A DNA stretch of 37,889 nt from Caldilineaceae bacterium bin34 (GTDB taxonomy: Bacteria > Chloroflexota > Anaerolineae > Caldilineales > Caldilineaceae). The notes under the pieces were generated by a model. That model ran no database searches. It saw nothing but the letters and a program-made list of their open reading frames with translations, and had not been told where the DNA came from. The translations under genes and the position numbers were made by a program. The DNA lies in NCBI GenBank assembly GCA_002238555.1, contig MPMO01000049.1:1-37889 (forward strand). Reading direction: 5' to 3'. Below, in pieces: positions 8,236-17,103 of this stretch (positions within the stretch are counted from its first letter, which is position 1; every line of letters begins with the position of its first letter).

Positions 8236-8634
8236 TCAACTTGCTTCCATCCGCACCCAGGCAATCCCGTCGACGTATCCGAAGTGGTTGTCTGCCGAAA
8301 CAAGATCGGCACCCGTCTCCATCGCGTGGGCCGCAATCCAGACATCGTTGATGGGAATGGGCCGCCCCTTGGCCTTCAGGGCCGTCATGACTCGGGAATA
8401 ACGGTCCGCAGTCACCGGGCCCACAGGTACAAAGGTCACGTAGGGCCGTTCGAGGAAGGATCGGAGTTCGGCCAGGTTCCGCTCGAAATGGATCCCCTGC
8501 CGAAAGCCGTAAAGCAGTTCCCCGGCCACGACAGCCGAGAACAGCACCTCTTCGGCAGCTTGAATCAGGTCTCGCACTCGAGGAGCGCCTCGCATGAACG
8601 CGGAGTAGGCGTTGGAGTCCAGAAGGATCTTCAT
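8236..8634 (-). CDS. vapC: VapC-type PIN domain ribonuclease toxin
   Basis: 132 residues, typical for VapC. The acidic PIN active site is complete: D6 (LLDSNAYS), E39 (VAGELLYG), D97 (INDVWIAAHA) and D115 (LVSADNHF). VapC toxins are Mg2+-dependent endoribonucleases acting on tRNA or rRNA, held inactive by the co-expressed antitoxin. The ATG at 8634 was chosen because it overlaps the antitoxin stop by four bases and begins directly with the first PIN strand. Longer in-frame starts would read through the antitoxin gene. It ends a two-gene operon driven by the promoter at 8938-8966. Confidence 0.92.
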   Translation of the reverse strand: MKILLDSNAYSAFMRGAPRVRDLIQAAEEVLFSAVVAGELLYGFRQGIHFERNLAELRSFLERPYVTFVPVGPVTADRYSRVMTALKAKGRPIPINDVWIAAHAMETGADLVSADNHFGYVDGIAWVRMEAS

Positions 8635-8894
8635 GTCCACGCTGACTCGTCCACGGTCTCGAAGATCTCGAGGGCGGTATCGAAGCTCTCTGCCTCGTCT
8701 TGGTCCCACACGCCGAACAGGTCGTCCAGTGAAGTCCCTATCGCGTGGGGGTTCTCCTTGCTGTCGGTTAGACCGGCACCCTTTTTGAGCAGTCTCAACG
8801 CTGCTTGGCTTAGGGAAATTCCCTCGGTCTTGGCCAGGCGGCGCACAGCTGCGCTCAGTTCGTCGTCGAATCCCCGGACCGTGAGTTGGTTCAT
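8631..8894 (-). CDS. vapB: VapB-type ribbon-helix-helix antitoxin
   Basis: 87 residues. The N-terminus MNQLTVRGFDDELSAAVRRL is a ribbon-helix-helix DNA-binding strand and first helix. It is followed by AKTEGISLSQAALRLLKKG, the second helix. The acidic C-terminal half (LDDLFGVWDQDEAESFD) would wrap the toxin. The ATG at 8894 was preferred over longer starts because it begins at the RHH strand, has AAGGA upstream and lies about 37 bases after the predicted transcription start. It should repress its own promoter. Translationally coupled to the toxin. Confidence 0.88.
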   Translation of the reverse strand: MNQLTVRGFDDELSAAVRRLAKTEGISLSQAALRLLKKGAGLTDSKENPHAIGTSLDDLFGVWDQDEAESFDTALEIFETVDESAWT

Positions 8895-8937
8895 GGTGCC
8901 TTTTCCTTGCGAATCACAATTTGAGTTGCTATGAGGC

Positions 8938-8966
8938 ATTATATGAATCGGCACTGTTGGACTCAA
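8938..8966 (-). promoter_or_regulatory. Sigma-70-type promoter of the vapBC operon
   Basis: Reading the minus strand, TTGAGT (8966-8961), a 17-base spacer and a perfect TATAAT (8943-8938). Predicted transcription start is about 8931, leaving a leader of about 37 bases before the antitoxin ATG. This is the best promoter in the window. The RHH antitoxin would be expected to bind here. Confidence 0.75.
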
Positions 8967-9381
8967 CGGCGTGCCGTCTGCCTCATCTGGTGGGATTCTG
9001 TACAGCAGCACCCTCGAGCGTTTGACCTGCTCGCTTGGATTGGCGGTTGACTTCATTGACAGGCCGGCCAACGGCCATGAAGAAGATGTCATCGGCCGCT
9101 GCAGGGCCTTGCACGCGGCGTTGCAACTTGTGGAGGGCCATGGACGAGGGAGCCTGGAACGGAGTGTGCGACAGGGCCGGAATGATGGTCCACCGGCCGC
9201 AGGGGCGAGTGCCCGCTACCGGTTCCGCACCTCGTCAGGCACACCCCAGGGTGGAAGTATCGATCTGAACCCGGTGTCCGTACCTTGAACATCGTTAGGA
9301 TGCCTGTTCCGGATCCTCTAGAATTCGGTATTCGTCGCACCTTCTCTTCTCGCCCGGGCGGGGCATCGTCTTTTTGCAACC
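8967..9381. other. Intergenic region between vapBC and the peptide-uptake operon
   Basis: About 415 bases separate the divergent vapBC and ABC-permease units. No coding frame with a recognisable product is seen. A possible promoter for the permease operon is TTAGGA, 18 bases, TAGAAT (about 9296-9325), which is weak. Bases 9311-9326 read GGATCCTCTAGAATTC, three adjacent restriction-type palindromes, noted separately. Confidence 0.5.
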
Positions 9382-10347
9382 ATGAGAACCTACATTCTCA
9401 AGCGGGTGATACAGGCGATCCCTCTCCTGTTCCTGATTTCCTTCATCGTCTTCCTGAGTATCCAGGCCACCGGCGACCCCCTGGCGGCCTACACCGTGGA
9501 CGCGTCGCTCACGTCGGACGACATCGCCCGCCTCAAGGCCAAGTACGGACTGGATCAACCCGTTCCCATCCAGTACCTGAACTGGCTCAAGAACATGGCC
9601 ACCGGCAACTGGGGCACCTCCTACTTCACGCGGGAGAGTGTGGTGGACATGTTCCTGGAGCGCCTCCCCAACACCCTGATCCTCTTCGCGGTGTCCTACT
9701 CGCTCATCCTGGTGGTGGCCCTGATCCTGGGCATCCTGACCGCGGTGCGCCAGTACTCGCTGTTCGACTACTCGGTGACGGCCCTGAGCTTCCTGGGGAT
9801 TGCCACCCCCAGCTTCTGGCTGGGCCTGATGCTGATTTATCTCTTTGCCGTGCGCCTGAAGACCTGGGGCCTGCCCTCCCTGCCGGTGGGGGGGATGTAC
9901 GACCTCAGCGAGGGCAAGACGCTGGCCGAAGTTGCGCGCCATGTAATCCTGCCGGCCACTACCCTGTCGGTGGTGGTCTGTGCCCGTTACGTGCGCTATA
10001 TCCGCTCGTCCATCCTGGAACAGCTGCAGCTGGACTACGTCCGCACGGCGGCGGCCAAGGGCCTCCGGAGCCGAACGGTCCTCTTTCGCCACATCCTGAA
10101 GAACGTACTCCTGCCCCTGGTCACGCTCGTGGGGCTGGATCTGCCCAATTTTCTCTCCGGTACCATCGTCATTGAGTCCATATTTGCCTGGCCCGGCGTG
10201 GGCCGCCTGTTCTGGTCCGCGGCGGAACGCACCGACATTCCCGTGTTGATGGCCATCATGCTGTTTGTGGCCGTCATCACGGTGTTGTTCAATCTGATTG
10301 CCGACATCTTCTATGCGGTCGTGGATCCGCGGATCAGCTACTCATGA
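9382..10347 (+). CDS. ABC transporter permease, oligopeptide/dipeptide type (DppB/OppB family)
   Basis: 321-residue inner-membrane permease. The N-terminus LKRVIQAIPLLFLISFIVFL is the first membrane helix of the DppB family. A periplasmic loop follows (YGLDQPVPIQYLNWL, NWGTSYFTR), then the transmembrane core. The cytoplasmic EAA loop reads DYVRTAAAKGLRSR at about 213-226, the contact with the ATPase. The C-terminus (YAVVDPRISY) is diagnostic of this family. It overlaps the second permease by four bases. Substrates of the family include di- and oligopeptides, nickel and some sugars; downstream hydrolases favour peptides here. No ATPase genes lie nearby, so a distant or shared ATPase must serve it. 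Confidence 0.93.
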   Translation: MRTYILKRVIQAIPLLFLISFIVFLSIQATGDPLAAYTVDASLTSDDIARLKAKYGLDQPVPIQYLNWLKNMATGNWGTSYFTRESVVDMFLERLPNTLILFAVSYSLILVVALILGILTAVRQYSLFDYSVTALSFLGIATPSFWLGLMLIYLFAVRLKTWGLPSLPVGGMYDLSEGKTLAEVARHVILPATTLSVVVCARYVRYIRSSILEQLQLDYVRTAAAKGLRSRTVLFRHILKNVLLPLVTLVGLDLPNFLSGTIVIESIFAWPGVGRLFWSAAERTDIPVLMAIMLFVAVITVLFNLIADIFYAVVDPRISYS

Positions 10348-11288
10348 CCGCATCAGGCAACGATTCCCAGGTGCACGGCACGGTGCCACTGGCCAACTTG
10401 GGAGCGACCGGTGCCCTGGTGCGTCCGGCCGAGACCCTGTGGTCAAGTTTTTGGCGGCGCTTTGTCCGCCATCGACCGGCCATGATCAGCCTGGTCGTGC
10501 TTCTGTTCATGGTGGTGGCCAGCTTTGGGGTTTCCCTCTTCGTGTCCGAGGACGCGGCGAATCTCATCGATGTCCAGGCCATGCGCAGCGCACCTTCATG
10601 GGAACATCCCTTCGGCACGGACGATGTGGGACGCGACATGTTCCTGCGCACTCTGTTCGGTGGCCAGATCTCCCTGCGCATCGGCCTTCTGGCCGCCAGT
10701 ATCAGCGTGGTCATCGGCATTACGGTAGGGACGGTGACGGGCTACAACACGGGATGGATCGACAACGTCCTCATGCGCATTACCGACGCCCTGCTGAGCA
10801 TTCCCACGCTCTTCATCCTGATCGTCCTGACCCGTGTCCTGGGCGATCGCATTGGCGTAGGCAACATCGCCTTCATCACCCTGGTGATCGGCATGCTGTC
10901 CTGGATGCCCACCAGCCGCATCGTGCGGGCCCAGGTCCTGTCGCTTAAGGAGCAGGACTTCGTGCTGGCCGCCCGTTCGCTGGGCTGTCAGGCAGGGCGC
11001 ATATTGGTGCGCCACATCGTGCCCAACACGCTGGCGCCCGTCGTGGTGGCTGCGACCCTGGATGTGGGCCGGGCCATTATTTTCGAGGCATCCCTGAGCT
11101 TTTTGGGGTTGGGTATCCAGCCCCCGACGGCGACCTGGGGCAGCATGCTCAACCGGGCCCAGGCCTACCTGCTGAATGCTCCCTGGATCGCCCTGTTCCC
11201 GGGTATCATGATTCTGATCACCGTTCTGTGTGTGAATTTTCTGGGGGACGGCTTGCGCGATGCGTTCGATCCCCATTCCCTCCATTGA
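10344..11288 (+). CDS. ABC transporter permease, oligopeptide/dipeptide type (DppC/OppC family)
   Basis: 314-residue partner permease. A cytoplasmic N-terminal tail (about 45 residues) precedes the first helix (MISLVVLLFMVVASFGVSLF). The region HPFGTDDVGRDMFLRTLFGG is the conserved DppC block before the permease domain. The EAA loop is DFVLAARSLGCQAGRILVRH (about 205-224). The family C-terminal signature FLGDGLRDAFDP is present. Heterodimer with the preceding permease. The downstream M20 gene begins 10 bases after the stop, so the operon continues. Confidence 0.93.
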   Translation: MTASGNDSQVHGTVPLANLGATGALVRPAETLWSSFWRRFVRHRPAMISLVVLLFMVVASFGVSLFVSEDAANLIDVQAMRSAPSWEHPFGTDDVGRDMFLRTLFGGQISLRIGLLAASISVVIGITVGTVTGYNTGWIDNVLMRITDALLSIPTLFILIVLTRVLGDRIGVGNIAFITLVIGMLSWMPTSRIVRAQVLSLKEQDFVLAARSLGCQAGRILVRHIVPNTLAPVVVAATLDVGRAIIFEASLSFLGLGIQPPTATWGSMLNRAQAYLLNAPWIALFPGIMILITVLCVNFLGDGLRDAFDPHSLH

Positions 11289-11298
11289 GGCCCATTCC

Positions 11299-12741
11299 AT
11301 GTTGCAGTCAACCGTCAATGCCGATCTCCACGCCCATATCCGGGAGGCGTTTCCGGACCATCTGGAACGGATCCGGACCTACATGGCCCAGCCCAGTGTC
11401 AGCGAAGGCAATTTGGGCGTACGGGAGTGCGCCGAACTGCTCTCCGAAAGATTCCTGCAGATTGGATGCCAACAGGTGGAGATTGCCGAGACACCGGAGC
11501 TGCCGGGCGTCTGGGCCCATCTGGATGCCGGCGCCGCCCAGACCCTGGCGGTGTACGGGTTTTTCGACACCAACATCGTGGGCACGGGCTGGACCCACGA
11601 TCCCTTCGACGGGGTCGTAACGACGCATCCCGACTTCCCCCAGGTGCTGTACGGGCGCGGTGCCTCCAACAAGGGCGGGTTCATGGCATTCCTCAATGCC
11701 ATCGACGCAGTCCAGCAGGTGCGGGGCGCCTTGCCGGTCAATCTCATGTTTGTGTGCGAGGGTGAGGAGTTTGTTGGCAGCCTGCATGTTCCCCAGTTGA
11801 TTGAACGCTATCGGGAGCCGCTGTCCCGGGCAACAGGCATGCTGTCGCCCGGTCCCTGCCAGAATGCCGCCGGCGCCGTGGACCTGGCCCTCGGCAACAA
11901 GGGGTGCCTGCACATCGAAATGCGGTGCAGCGGCGAGGAGTGGGGCCGCGGGCCGCAGGGGGCGCCGACCCATTCCTCCACCATGGGGGTCGTGGACCAT
12001 CCGGTCTGGCGCCTGGTGCATGCCCTGTCCACCTTGTACGACCCCGCCACCGGCGCCATTACGGTTCCGGGTTTCCTGGACGGCCTGCGCGAGCCCTCCG
12101 CCGTGGATCTGCAGCTGGTGGAGGATTTGGCGGCACGGTATGCAGACAACGAGGCGGCGGGCGTTCCCGGCATTGGGCAGCCCGAACTGGTGTCCTGTTT
12201 CGTCAACGACGCGACCGGCACGGAAGTGTTCAAGCGCTATTGCTTCCTGCCGACCATGAACATCAACGGCCTGCGCGCGGGTTTCACGGGGCCCGGCACC
12301 ACGCTGTGGACCCTGCCCCACGAGGCGCGCTGCACCATCGACCACCGCCTGCCGCCGGACCTGGATCCGCAGACCTGCCTGGAGCGCATACGGGAATACC
12401 TGGACGCGCAGGGCTACACCGACATTCACATGGAAGTGTTGATGTCGGTCGGGGCCCAGAGCCTGGACCTGCACGACGATTTGGCCCAGTCGGCGCTCGC
12501 GGTGTTTAACGACTGGAGTGTGGAACCCATGATCTGGCCCCGGCGCGGCGCCAGCGGTCCCACCGGCTATTTCAGCCAGATGCTGGGGCTCAAGGTTCTG
12601 GGCAGCACGGGTCTGGGGTATGCCAGTGGCCATTCGAGCGCCGACGAGTTTCTCGTCGTGGAAGGCAACGGGCGCGTGGGAGGCATCGTGGAACTGACCG
12701 GTTCCTACGCCGACCTGCTGTGTGGCCTCGGAGCCGACTGA
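11299..12741 (+). CDS. M20-family peptidase-like protein with altered metal ligands
   Basis: 480 residues, the fold and length of M20/M25/M40 metallopeptidases. ATG at 11299 is chosen over one at 11260 that overlaps the permease by 29 bases. The catalytic acid pair is kept (EGEEFVG, E156/E157), as is the C-terminal His (SGHSSADEF, H445). Three canonical metal-site positions are changed. The GHxD motif reads GFFD (F88, D90). The bridging Asp of RGxxD reads RGASNKGG (N124). The later Asp reads SPG rather than SDG. I recall a divergent M20 clade with RGAxN-KG, so this may be a stable subfamily rather than decay. It probably acts on imported peptides or an acylated amino acid, with unusual or single-metal chemistry. 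It sits in the permease operon. Confidence 0.85.
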   Translation: MLQSTVNADLHAHIREAFPDHLERIRTYMAQPSVSEGNLGVRECAELLSERFLQIGCQQVEIAETPELPGVWAHLDAGAAQTLAVYGFFDTNIVGTGWTHDPFDGVVTTHPDFPQVLYGRGASNKGGFMAFLNAIDAVQQVRGALPVNLMFVCEGEEFVGSLHVPQLIERYREPLSRATGMLSPGPCQNAAGAVDLALGNKGCLHIEMRCSGEEWGRGPQGAPTHSSTMGVVDHPVWRLVHALSTLYDPATGAITVPGFLDGLREPSAVDLQLVEDLAARYADNEAAGVPGIGQPELVSCFVNDATGTEVFKRYCFLPTMNINGLRAGFTGPGTTLWTLPHEARCTIDHRLPPDLDPQTCLERIREYLDAQGYTDIHMEVLMSVGAQSLDLHDDLAQSALAVFNDWSVEPMIWPRRGASGPTGYFSQMLGLKVLGSTGLGYASGHSSADEFLVVEGNGRVGGIVELTGSYADLLCGLGAD

Positions 12742-12779
12742 TCCAATCCCAATAGACGGAACGAGGAGCATTACGAATC

Positions 12780-13628
12780 ATGACCAATGCCTTGCTGTGG
12801 TCCCAGTTGCAGGATCGTGTTCGGAATGGATTGGCGGATTTGCCGGGAGTCGCGGGGTTCTGTCTGCAGGACCTGGCTACCCGGGACACCATGGGATGGC
12901 ATGAACAGGAAGTATTTCCGGTGGCCTCCACCATAAAGATTCCGATTCTGGTCACACTGTTGGACCGGGCGGAAAAGGGGGAACTGGACCTGCAGGAGCG
13001 CATTGCCCTCACGCCGGAGGTGCTCGTGCCGGGCAGCGGCGTGCTGACCTACCTGGAAGGGCCGCTGGATCTGTCCGTCCTGGACATCGCCCAGCTCATG
13101 ATTATGGTGTCGGACAACACGGCAACCAATCTGTGCATCGATTGGGCCGGCATGGACGCCACCAACGCCCTGATGGGTTCCCTCGGCCTGAGCCAAACCC
13201 GGATTCGGCGCAAGATGCAGGACCACGAATCGGTGGCCCGCAACGAGGAAAACGTTTCCACCCCCGCCGATGCCGTGGGGCTGATGCGAGCCCTGCACGA
13301 GGGGCGGCCCAGTTCCGCGGTGGCGGAGCAGGCCTTGGCCATTCTCAAGAAGCCCAACCGCGGGCCCATTGAGCGTGCCATGGAGGCGGGCGTGGCCGTG
13401 TCCAACAAGCCGGGCGGCATGGAACGCGTCCGTTGCGATGCCGGCATCGTGTGGCTGCAGCGGCATCCCTACGCGCTGGCCCTCATGAGCAAGTTCGGCA
13501 TGGAAAACCCGTATCGACAGGAGAACCGCCTGGTGGCCGCGGTGCAGCTGATCCACGAATACATGGTTGCCATCGATCGTTCCAGCGCCTTGGGCCAGGG
13601 AATTCCCGCGTCCCTGCTGGACGGCTGA
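12780..13628 (+). CDS. Serine hydrolase of the class A beta-lactamase fold
   Basis: 282 residues. Active-site motifs are S50-T-I-K53 (SxxK), S111-D-N113 and K210-P-G-G (the KTG-type triad). No signal peptide precedes the fold, unlike true secreted beta-lactamases. The omega-loop region is short (RNEENVSTPAD) and lacks the usual ExxLN, although a Glu is present there. This pattern occurs in many bacterial serine hydrolases annotated beta-lactamase but acting as esterases or peptidases. Within this operon a D-amino-acid or peptide hydrolase role is more likely than antibiotic resistance. GAGGAG lies about 13 bases upstream of the ATG, a long spacing. Start and frame are otherwise unambiguous. 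Confidence 0.87.
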   Translation: MTNALLWSQLQDRVRNGLADLPGVAGFCLQDLATRDTMGWHEQEVFPVASTIKIPILVTLLDRAEKGELDLQERIALTPEVLVPGSGVLTYLEGPLDLSVLDIAQLMIMVSDNTATNLCIDWAGMDATNALMGSLGLSQTRIRRKMQDHESVARNEENVSTPADAVGLMRALHEGRPSSAVAEQALAILKKPNRGPIERAMEAGVAVSNKPGGMERVRCDAGIVWLQRHPYALALMSKFGMENPYRQENRLVAAVQLIHEYMVAIDRSSALGQGIPASLLDG

Positions 13629-13679
13629 CAGGCATGGCAGAAGCAGAACAACATCCGGCCCGGAGTGGCGAGGCAAATC

Positions 13680-15059
13680 ATGACCGCTGAAGTGACCATC
13701 ATTCGTGCACCGCGACTGTTCGGTTCCGAGGGAACCGTCCACGACCATGGAGCCAGCCTTTGGATTGAAGGGGACAGGATCACCGGGGTGTACGGCAGCG
13801 AAGCGCCGGCCGTCCCCGAGAATGCCCGCGTCCTCGACTTTCCCGACGGGTGCATCCTGCCCGGCCTCATCGATTCCCACACCCATCTCATGTACGGGAC
13901 GGGAGAGCGCATGGGCGGTCCGCGGTCCTACGACCACGTCAACGACGTGGACAGCGATGGCCTGATGTTGCTGCGCAGCGTGCGCAATGCCTATCAGCAC
14001 CTGCTGAAGGCCGGTGTTACCTCGATGCGGGATTTGGGTGCCCGCAATCGCATCACCTTCGATCTGAAGGACGGTGCCAGTGCCGATCTGTTCAAGGGGT
14101 TTCCCACCTTGCACGTGTGCGGGCGCGCCGTCACGATCACGGGGGGCCATTTCCACTTTGGGCACGAGGAGGCGGACGGGGAGGCCGAGTGTCGGAAGTC
14201 CGTGCGGCGTCTCGTGAAGGAGGGGGCCGACTTCATCAAGATCATGGGTTCGGGGGGGGGCACCTACATTACCGACAACCGGCGGGCCTCCTTCACGGTT
14301 CCGGAACTGCGCGCCATTGCCGACGAGTCCCATCGTCACGGCAAGCCGTGCACCGTGCATGCGATTGCAACCGAATCCATTGCCAACGCGGTGGAAGCCG
14401 GGATCGACTGCATCGAGCACTATGAGTTTGTGGAAATGAACTACGACCGCAAGCTGGATCCCGCCATCGCCGATCAGATGATTGCCAACGACATCTGGCT
14501 AAGCCCCACCATTCAAACCGGGTTCCGGAAGATGGAGAGCATGTTGGAGATCCGGGAAGAACGTACCCTGACGCCGGCCGAACAGGAAGCGCTGGTCTAT
14601 TTCCAGTGGAAGCAGGAAGGGCAGCTGTACGTGACCGGAGCCCTGTATGAAATGGGCGCCCGGCGCTTCCTCATGGGCACCGATGCCATTTCGCAGTTTG
14701 GCGACTATGCCGTGGGACTCCGCCTGATGGCGGAGTCGGGACTGCCCCATGAAGAGGTGTTGTATGCGGCGACCCGCAATCCGGCCGCAGCCATGGGCAT
14801 CCTTGACGACGTTGGCACCCTGGAAACGGGCAAGATTGCCGACGTAACCATCGTCAAGGGCGATCCCATGTCGGACATTCGGGCCGTGGAAAACGTGCAG
14901 CAGGTAGTCAAGGCCGGCTACGTCCTGCCCATGGACAGTCTGGAACTGTTCCCCGATGGCGAGGGTGAGGCCAAACCTCCCGTAGCGCGCAAACCACCCA
15001 ATCCCAGGGTTGTGCGCCTGCCCCATCATCACCCGCATCCCCATCCACACCCCCATTAA
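13680..15059 (+). CDS. Amidohydrolase (prolidase-like metal-dependent hydrolase) with His-Pro tail
   Basis: 459 residues from the ATG at 13680, which has GAGG eight bases upstream; a GTG 15 bases earlier is less likely. The metal site is complete: H67-T-H69 (IDSHTHL), the carboxylated-lysine candidate K187 (FIKIMGSGG), H227 (TVHAIATES), H247 (CIEHYEF) and D335 (GTDAIS). The K-I-M-x-S-G-G motif is typical of the Xaa-Pro/Xaa-Arg dipeptidase-like branch of amidohydrolases. It ends in RLPHHHPHPHPHPH, an extreme His-Pro tail outside the barrel. That tail may bind or supply Zn or Ni. With the permeases, M20 protein and serine hydrolase it points to uptake and breakdown of peptides or N-substituted amino acids. 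Confidence 0.9.
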   Translation: MTAEVTIIRAPRLFGSEGTVHDHGASLWIEGDRITGVYGSEAPAVPENARVLDFPDGCILPGLIDSHTHLMYGTGERMGGPRSYDHVNDVDSDGLMLLRSVRNAYQHLLKAGVTSMRDLGARNRITFDLKDGASADLFKGFPTLHVCGRAVTITGGHFHFGHEEADGEAECRKSVRRLVKEGADFIKIMGSGGGTYITDNRRASFTVPELRAIADESHRHGKPCTVHAIATESIANAVEAGIDCIEHYEFVEMNYDRKLDPAIADQMIANDIWLSPTIQTGFRKMESMLEIREERTLTPAEQEALVYFQWKQEGQLYVTGALYEMGARRFLMGTDAISQFGDYAVGLRLMAESGLPHEEVLYAATRNPAAAMGILDDVGTLETGKIADVTIVKGDPMSDIRAVENVQQVVKAGYVLPMDSLELFPDGEGEAKPPVARKPPNPRVVRLPHHHPHPHPHPH

Positions 15060-15651
15060 GCCTTGGAATGACCAACCGCACGGACATGCAAAGTCAATGG
15101 CGGATGCAGCGACAACGGGCGGTCTGGTCACGCGCACTGCAACATCCACGGGTTGCCGATGTCCGATTCAAAGAGCTGGGAGACAAGCAAACCGCGGAAT
15201 TTTTTCAGGCATAAAACGCCTCGCATTTTTTGTTTTTTCACCAAGGAAGCTTCCGGAGGACGTGGCCGCGCCCAAACTCCGGGGGTTCAAAGGTCATCAA
15301 CGGCTCGAAGGTTTGGGTCCAACTCCGTCCGAGCCTCTTGGTTCGGTGCCGATTTCCGAACCATCCGGTAAGTCTGAAAGTGCAAGACCAGGCATGATGC
15401 CTGCCGAGCAAAGGCAGTAGTGTTCTGTGGGTTGCCTCGGTGCAGGTTCGGGTTCGTTGCTTGGTTTTTTGTGCCGGGTCCGGTTTTGAACAGGCGACTG
15501 TTCATGTTTGCCGCAGATGGTTCCCAACTTCAAATGGCGGGAGGCGACCGGTGTGCCACGGTTGGCATCTCGGTAGGTAGTGCAAGGCAGGGGTGTCGGC
15601 ACACCTGATCCCGTGTTCGCTGCACGCAGGCGGCTGGGCTGGGAAGGTGTC
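15060..15651. other. Intergenic region after the peptide operon, no gene recognised
   Basis: About 590 bases between convergent genes. Frames on both strands are short and have no recognisable domain. A T-rich patch around 15198-15240 follows a weak 4-bp hairpin (AGGC/GCCT), which could end the operon, but it is poor. CTGCC/GGCAG near 15401-15417 is a 5-bp stem. Confidence 0.5.
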
Positions 15652-15681
15652 TGCCAGTCAGGTCGGTTGAACGGACTGGCA
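15652..15681 (-). terminator. Stem-loop directly after the MFS gene
   Basis: TGCCAGTC and GACTGGCA form an 8-bp perfect stem with a 14-base loop that starts at the base after the MFS stop codon. No T-run follows on the minus strand, so it may be a transcript-end stabiliser or a Rho-dependent site. Confidence 0.45.
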
Positions 15682-17103
15682 TCAGGCCGCTGCCGTTTGC
15701 ATGCGGCGACGCAGGACCGATTCCCCTGCACAGACCAGGGTTGTGGCTGCCGCAATAAGGGCGGCCGTCAGACAGACGATGGCAAACCCCTGCAATTCGG
15801 ACACTTGTCCAAGGTCCGCGATACCGGCGGGAAGGGCTTGTTCCCGCAGCCGGGCCGAATAGACCCATAGTCCGCCCAGGGCGGCTATGCCAAGACTGCG
15901 CGAGTGAATGCGCACCACCGCGGTCAGGCTGGACACCATGCCCAGTTCATTTTGGGGAATACGGCTGGTAATGATGCTGTTGGCGGCAGGCTGCAGCAGG
16001 CCGCCGCCCAGGCCCAGCAGGACCATTTGAAGCGTGAAGTGCCAGATTTCCAGCGACCCGATGACCAAGCCCAGCCATGCGTATGCGACGGCCATGAGCC
16101 CAAGGCCACCCAGTATCAGGGGCCGTTTGCCAACGATCTCCACCAGCTCACCGGACATCCACGAGCCGACACCGAACGCCACGGGCTGTACGGACAACAA
16201 CACGCCCACCGTCAGCGGATCCAGCCCCATCAGCACTTCAAGATAGAAGGGCAGGATTAGGCCCACGCCGCCGTAGACAAAGAAGTAGAGGTATCGGGCC
16301 GACAGGTAAACAGAGAACGGCCGGCTCCGGAACAGATTGAGATTCAGGATGGGGTTGTTGACTCGCAGTTCATGGAGGACAAATGTGCCCAGGCACACTA
16401 CCGAGGCGGCCATAAGGTAGGGACTCAGAAACTTCAGGTCCGGTTCCTGGTTGAAGGTGGTTCCAAGCAGAAACGTACACAGGCTGGCAAAGAAGACGGC
16501 CACTCCGATGATGTCGAACCTGCTCCGGCCGGTTCCGTTGGAGCCGCCCAGGTACAGGTGGGCCAGGGGCAGGGCGGGAATTACAAACAGGAGATCGAAC
16601 AGGAACACCAGACGCCAGTGGAACGCCTTGAGAATTACGCCGCCGGCCAGCGGGCCCACCACAATCCCGATCGACACCATGGTGCCGATGAACCCAAAGG
16701 CCTTGCCCCGATCCTCGGCGGGGAATGTCTCGACAACAATGGCCAGCAGGAGGGCTCCGGACATGGTCAGGCCAATGGCCTGGACCACTCGGGCCAGAAT
16801 CAGCCAGAGCAGCGACGGGGCCACGGCACTCAGGACATTGCCCACTCCGGCCAGTACGAGCCCCCAGACCAACACCCGTTTGTTGCCGAACATGTCGCCC
16901 ATGGCCCCGATCATCAGGCTCAGCGACGCTTGGATCATGGCGGACACCAGTGCGACCCATTGCACCCGCGTGAAAGGGGCGTCGAATTCCTGGGCAATCG
17001 CGGGCAAGGCCATCGATACGATGCTGACGTCGATGGTCTCGACAAATAGTGCGAATGCCACTGCCGCCAAGGCCAGGCGGGTGTGCCTGCGGGCGTTTGC
17101 CAC
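15682..17103 (-). CDS. MFS transporter, DHA2 (EmrB/QacA) drug-exporter type
   Basis: 473 residues of nearly continuous membrane helices. Helix 1 has FVETIDVSIVSMALPAI, the DHA2-family D1 motif. Loop 2-3 has GDMFGNKRVLVWG (motif A). Helix 5 has GPLAGGVI (antiporter motif C). The length and a central pair of extra helices (DIIGVAVFFASLCTFLLG) fit a 14-helix exporter. The start is a GTG with no good ribosome site; no ATG lies nearby in frame. DHA2 members are proton-coupled exporters of cationic drugs or toxic metabolites; the substrate cannot be told. It is convergent with the amidohydrolase operon and single-gene, ending at a stem-loop. Confidence 0.92.
   Translation of the reverse strand: MANARRHTRLALAAVAFALFVETIDVSIVSMALPAIAQEFDAPFTRVQWVALVSAMIQASLSLMIGAMGDMFGNKRVLVWGLVLAGVGNVLSAVAPSLLWLILARVVQAIGLTMSGALLLAIVVETFPAEDRGKAFGFIGTMVSIGIVVGPLAGGVILKAFHWRLVFLFDLLFVIPALPLAHLYLGGSNGTGRSRFDIIGVAVFFASLCTFLLGTTFNQEPDLKFLSPYLMAASVVCLGTFVLHELRVNNPILNLNLFRSRPFSVYLSARYLYFFVYGGVGLILPFYLEVLMGLDPLTVGVLLSVQPVAFGVGSWMSGELVEIVGKRPLILGGLGLMAVAYAWLGLVIGSLEIWHFTLQMVLLGLGGGLLQPAANSIITSRIPQNELGMVSSLTAVVRIHSRSLGIAALGGLWVYSARLREQALPAGIADLGQVSELQGFAIVCLTAALIAAATTLVCAGESVLRRRMQTAAA

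Noticed and set aside
9311..9326. GGATCCTCTAGAATTC, adjacent BamHI, XbaI and EcoRI sites resembling a cloning polylinker
   Set aside because: The flanks are ordinary genomic sequence running on into a permease gene, with no vector sequence on either side. A 16-base coincidence is more likely than contamination.
12780..13628. Antibiotic-resistance beta-lactamase
   Set aside because: SxxK, SDN and KPG motifs are present but there is no signal peptide and the omega-loop ExxLN is missing. The operon context points to peptide metabolism.
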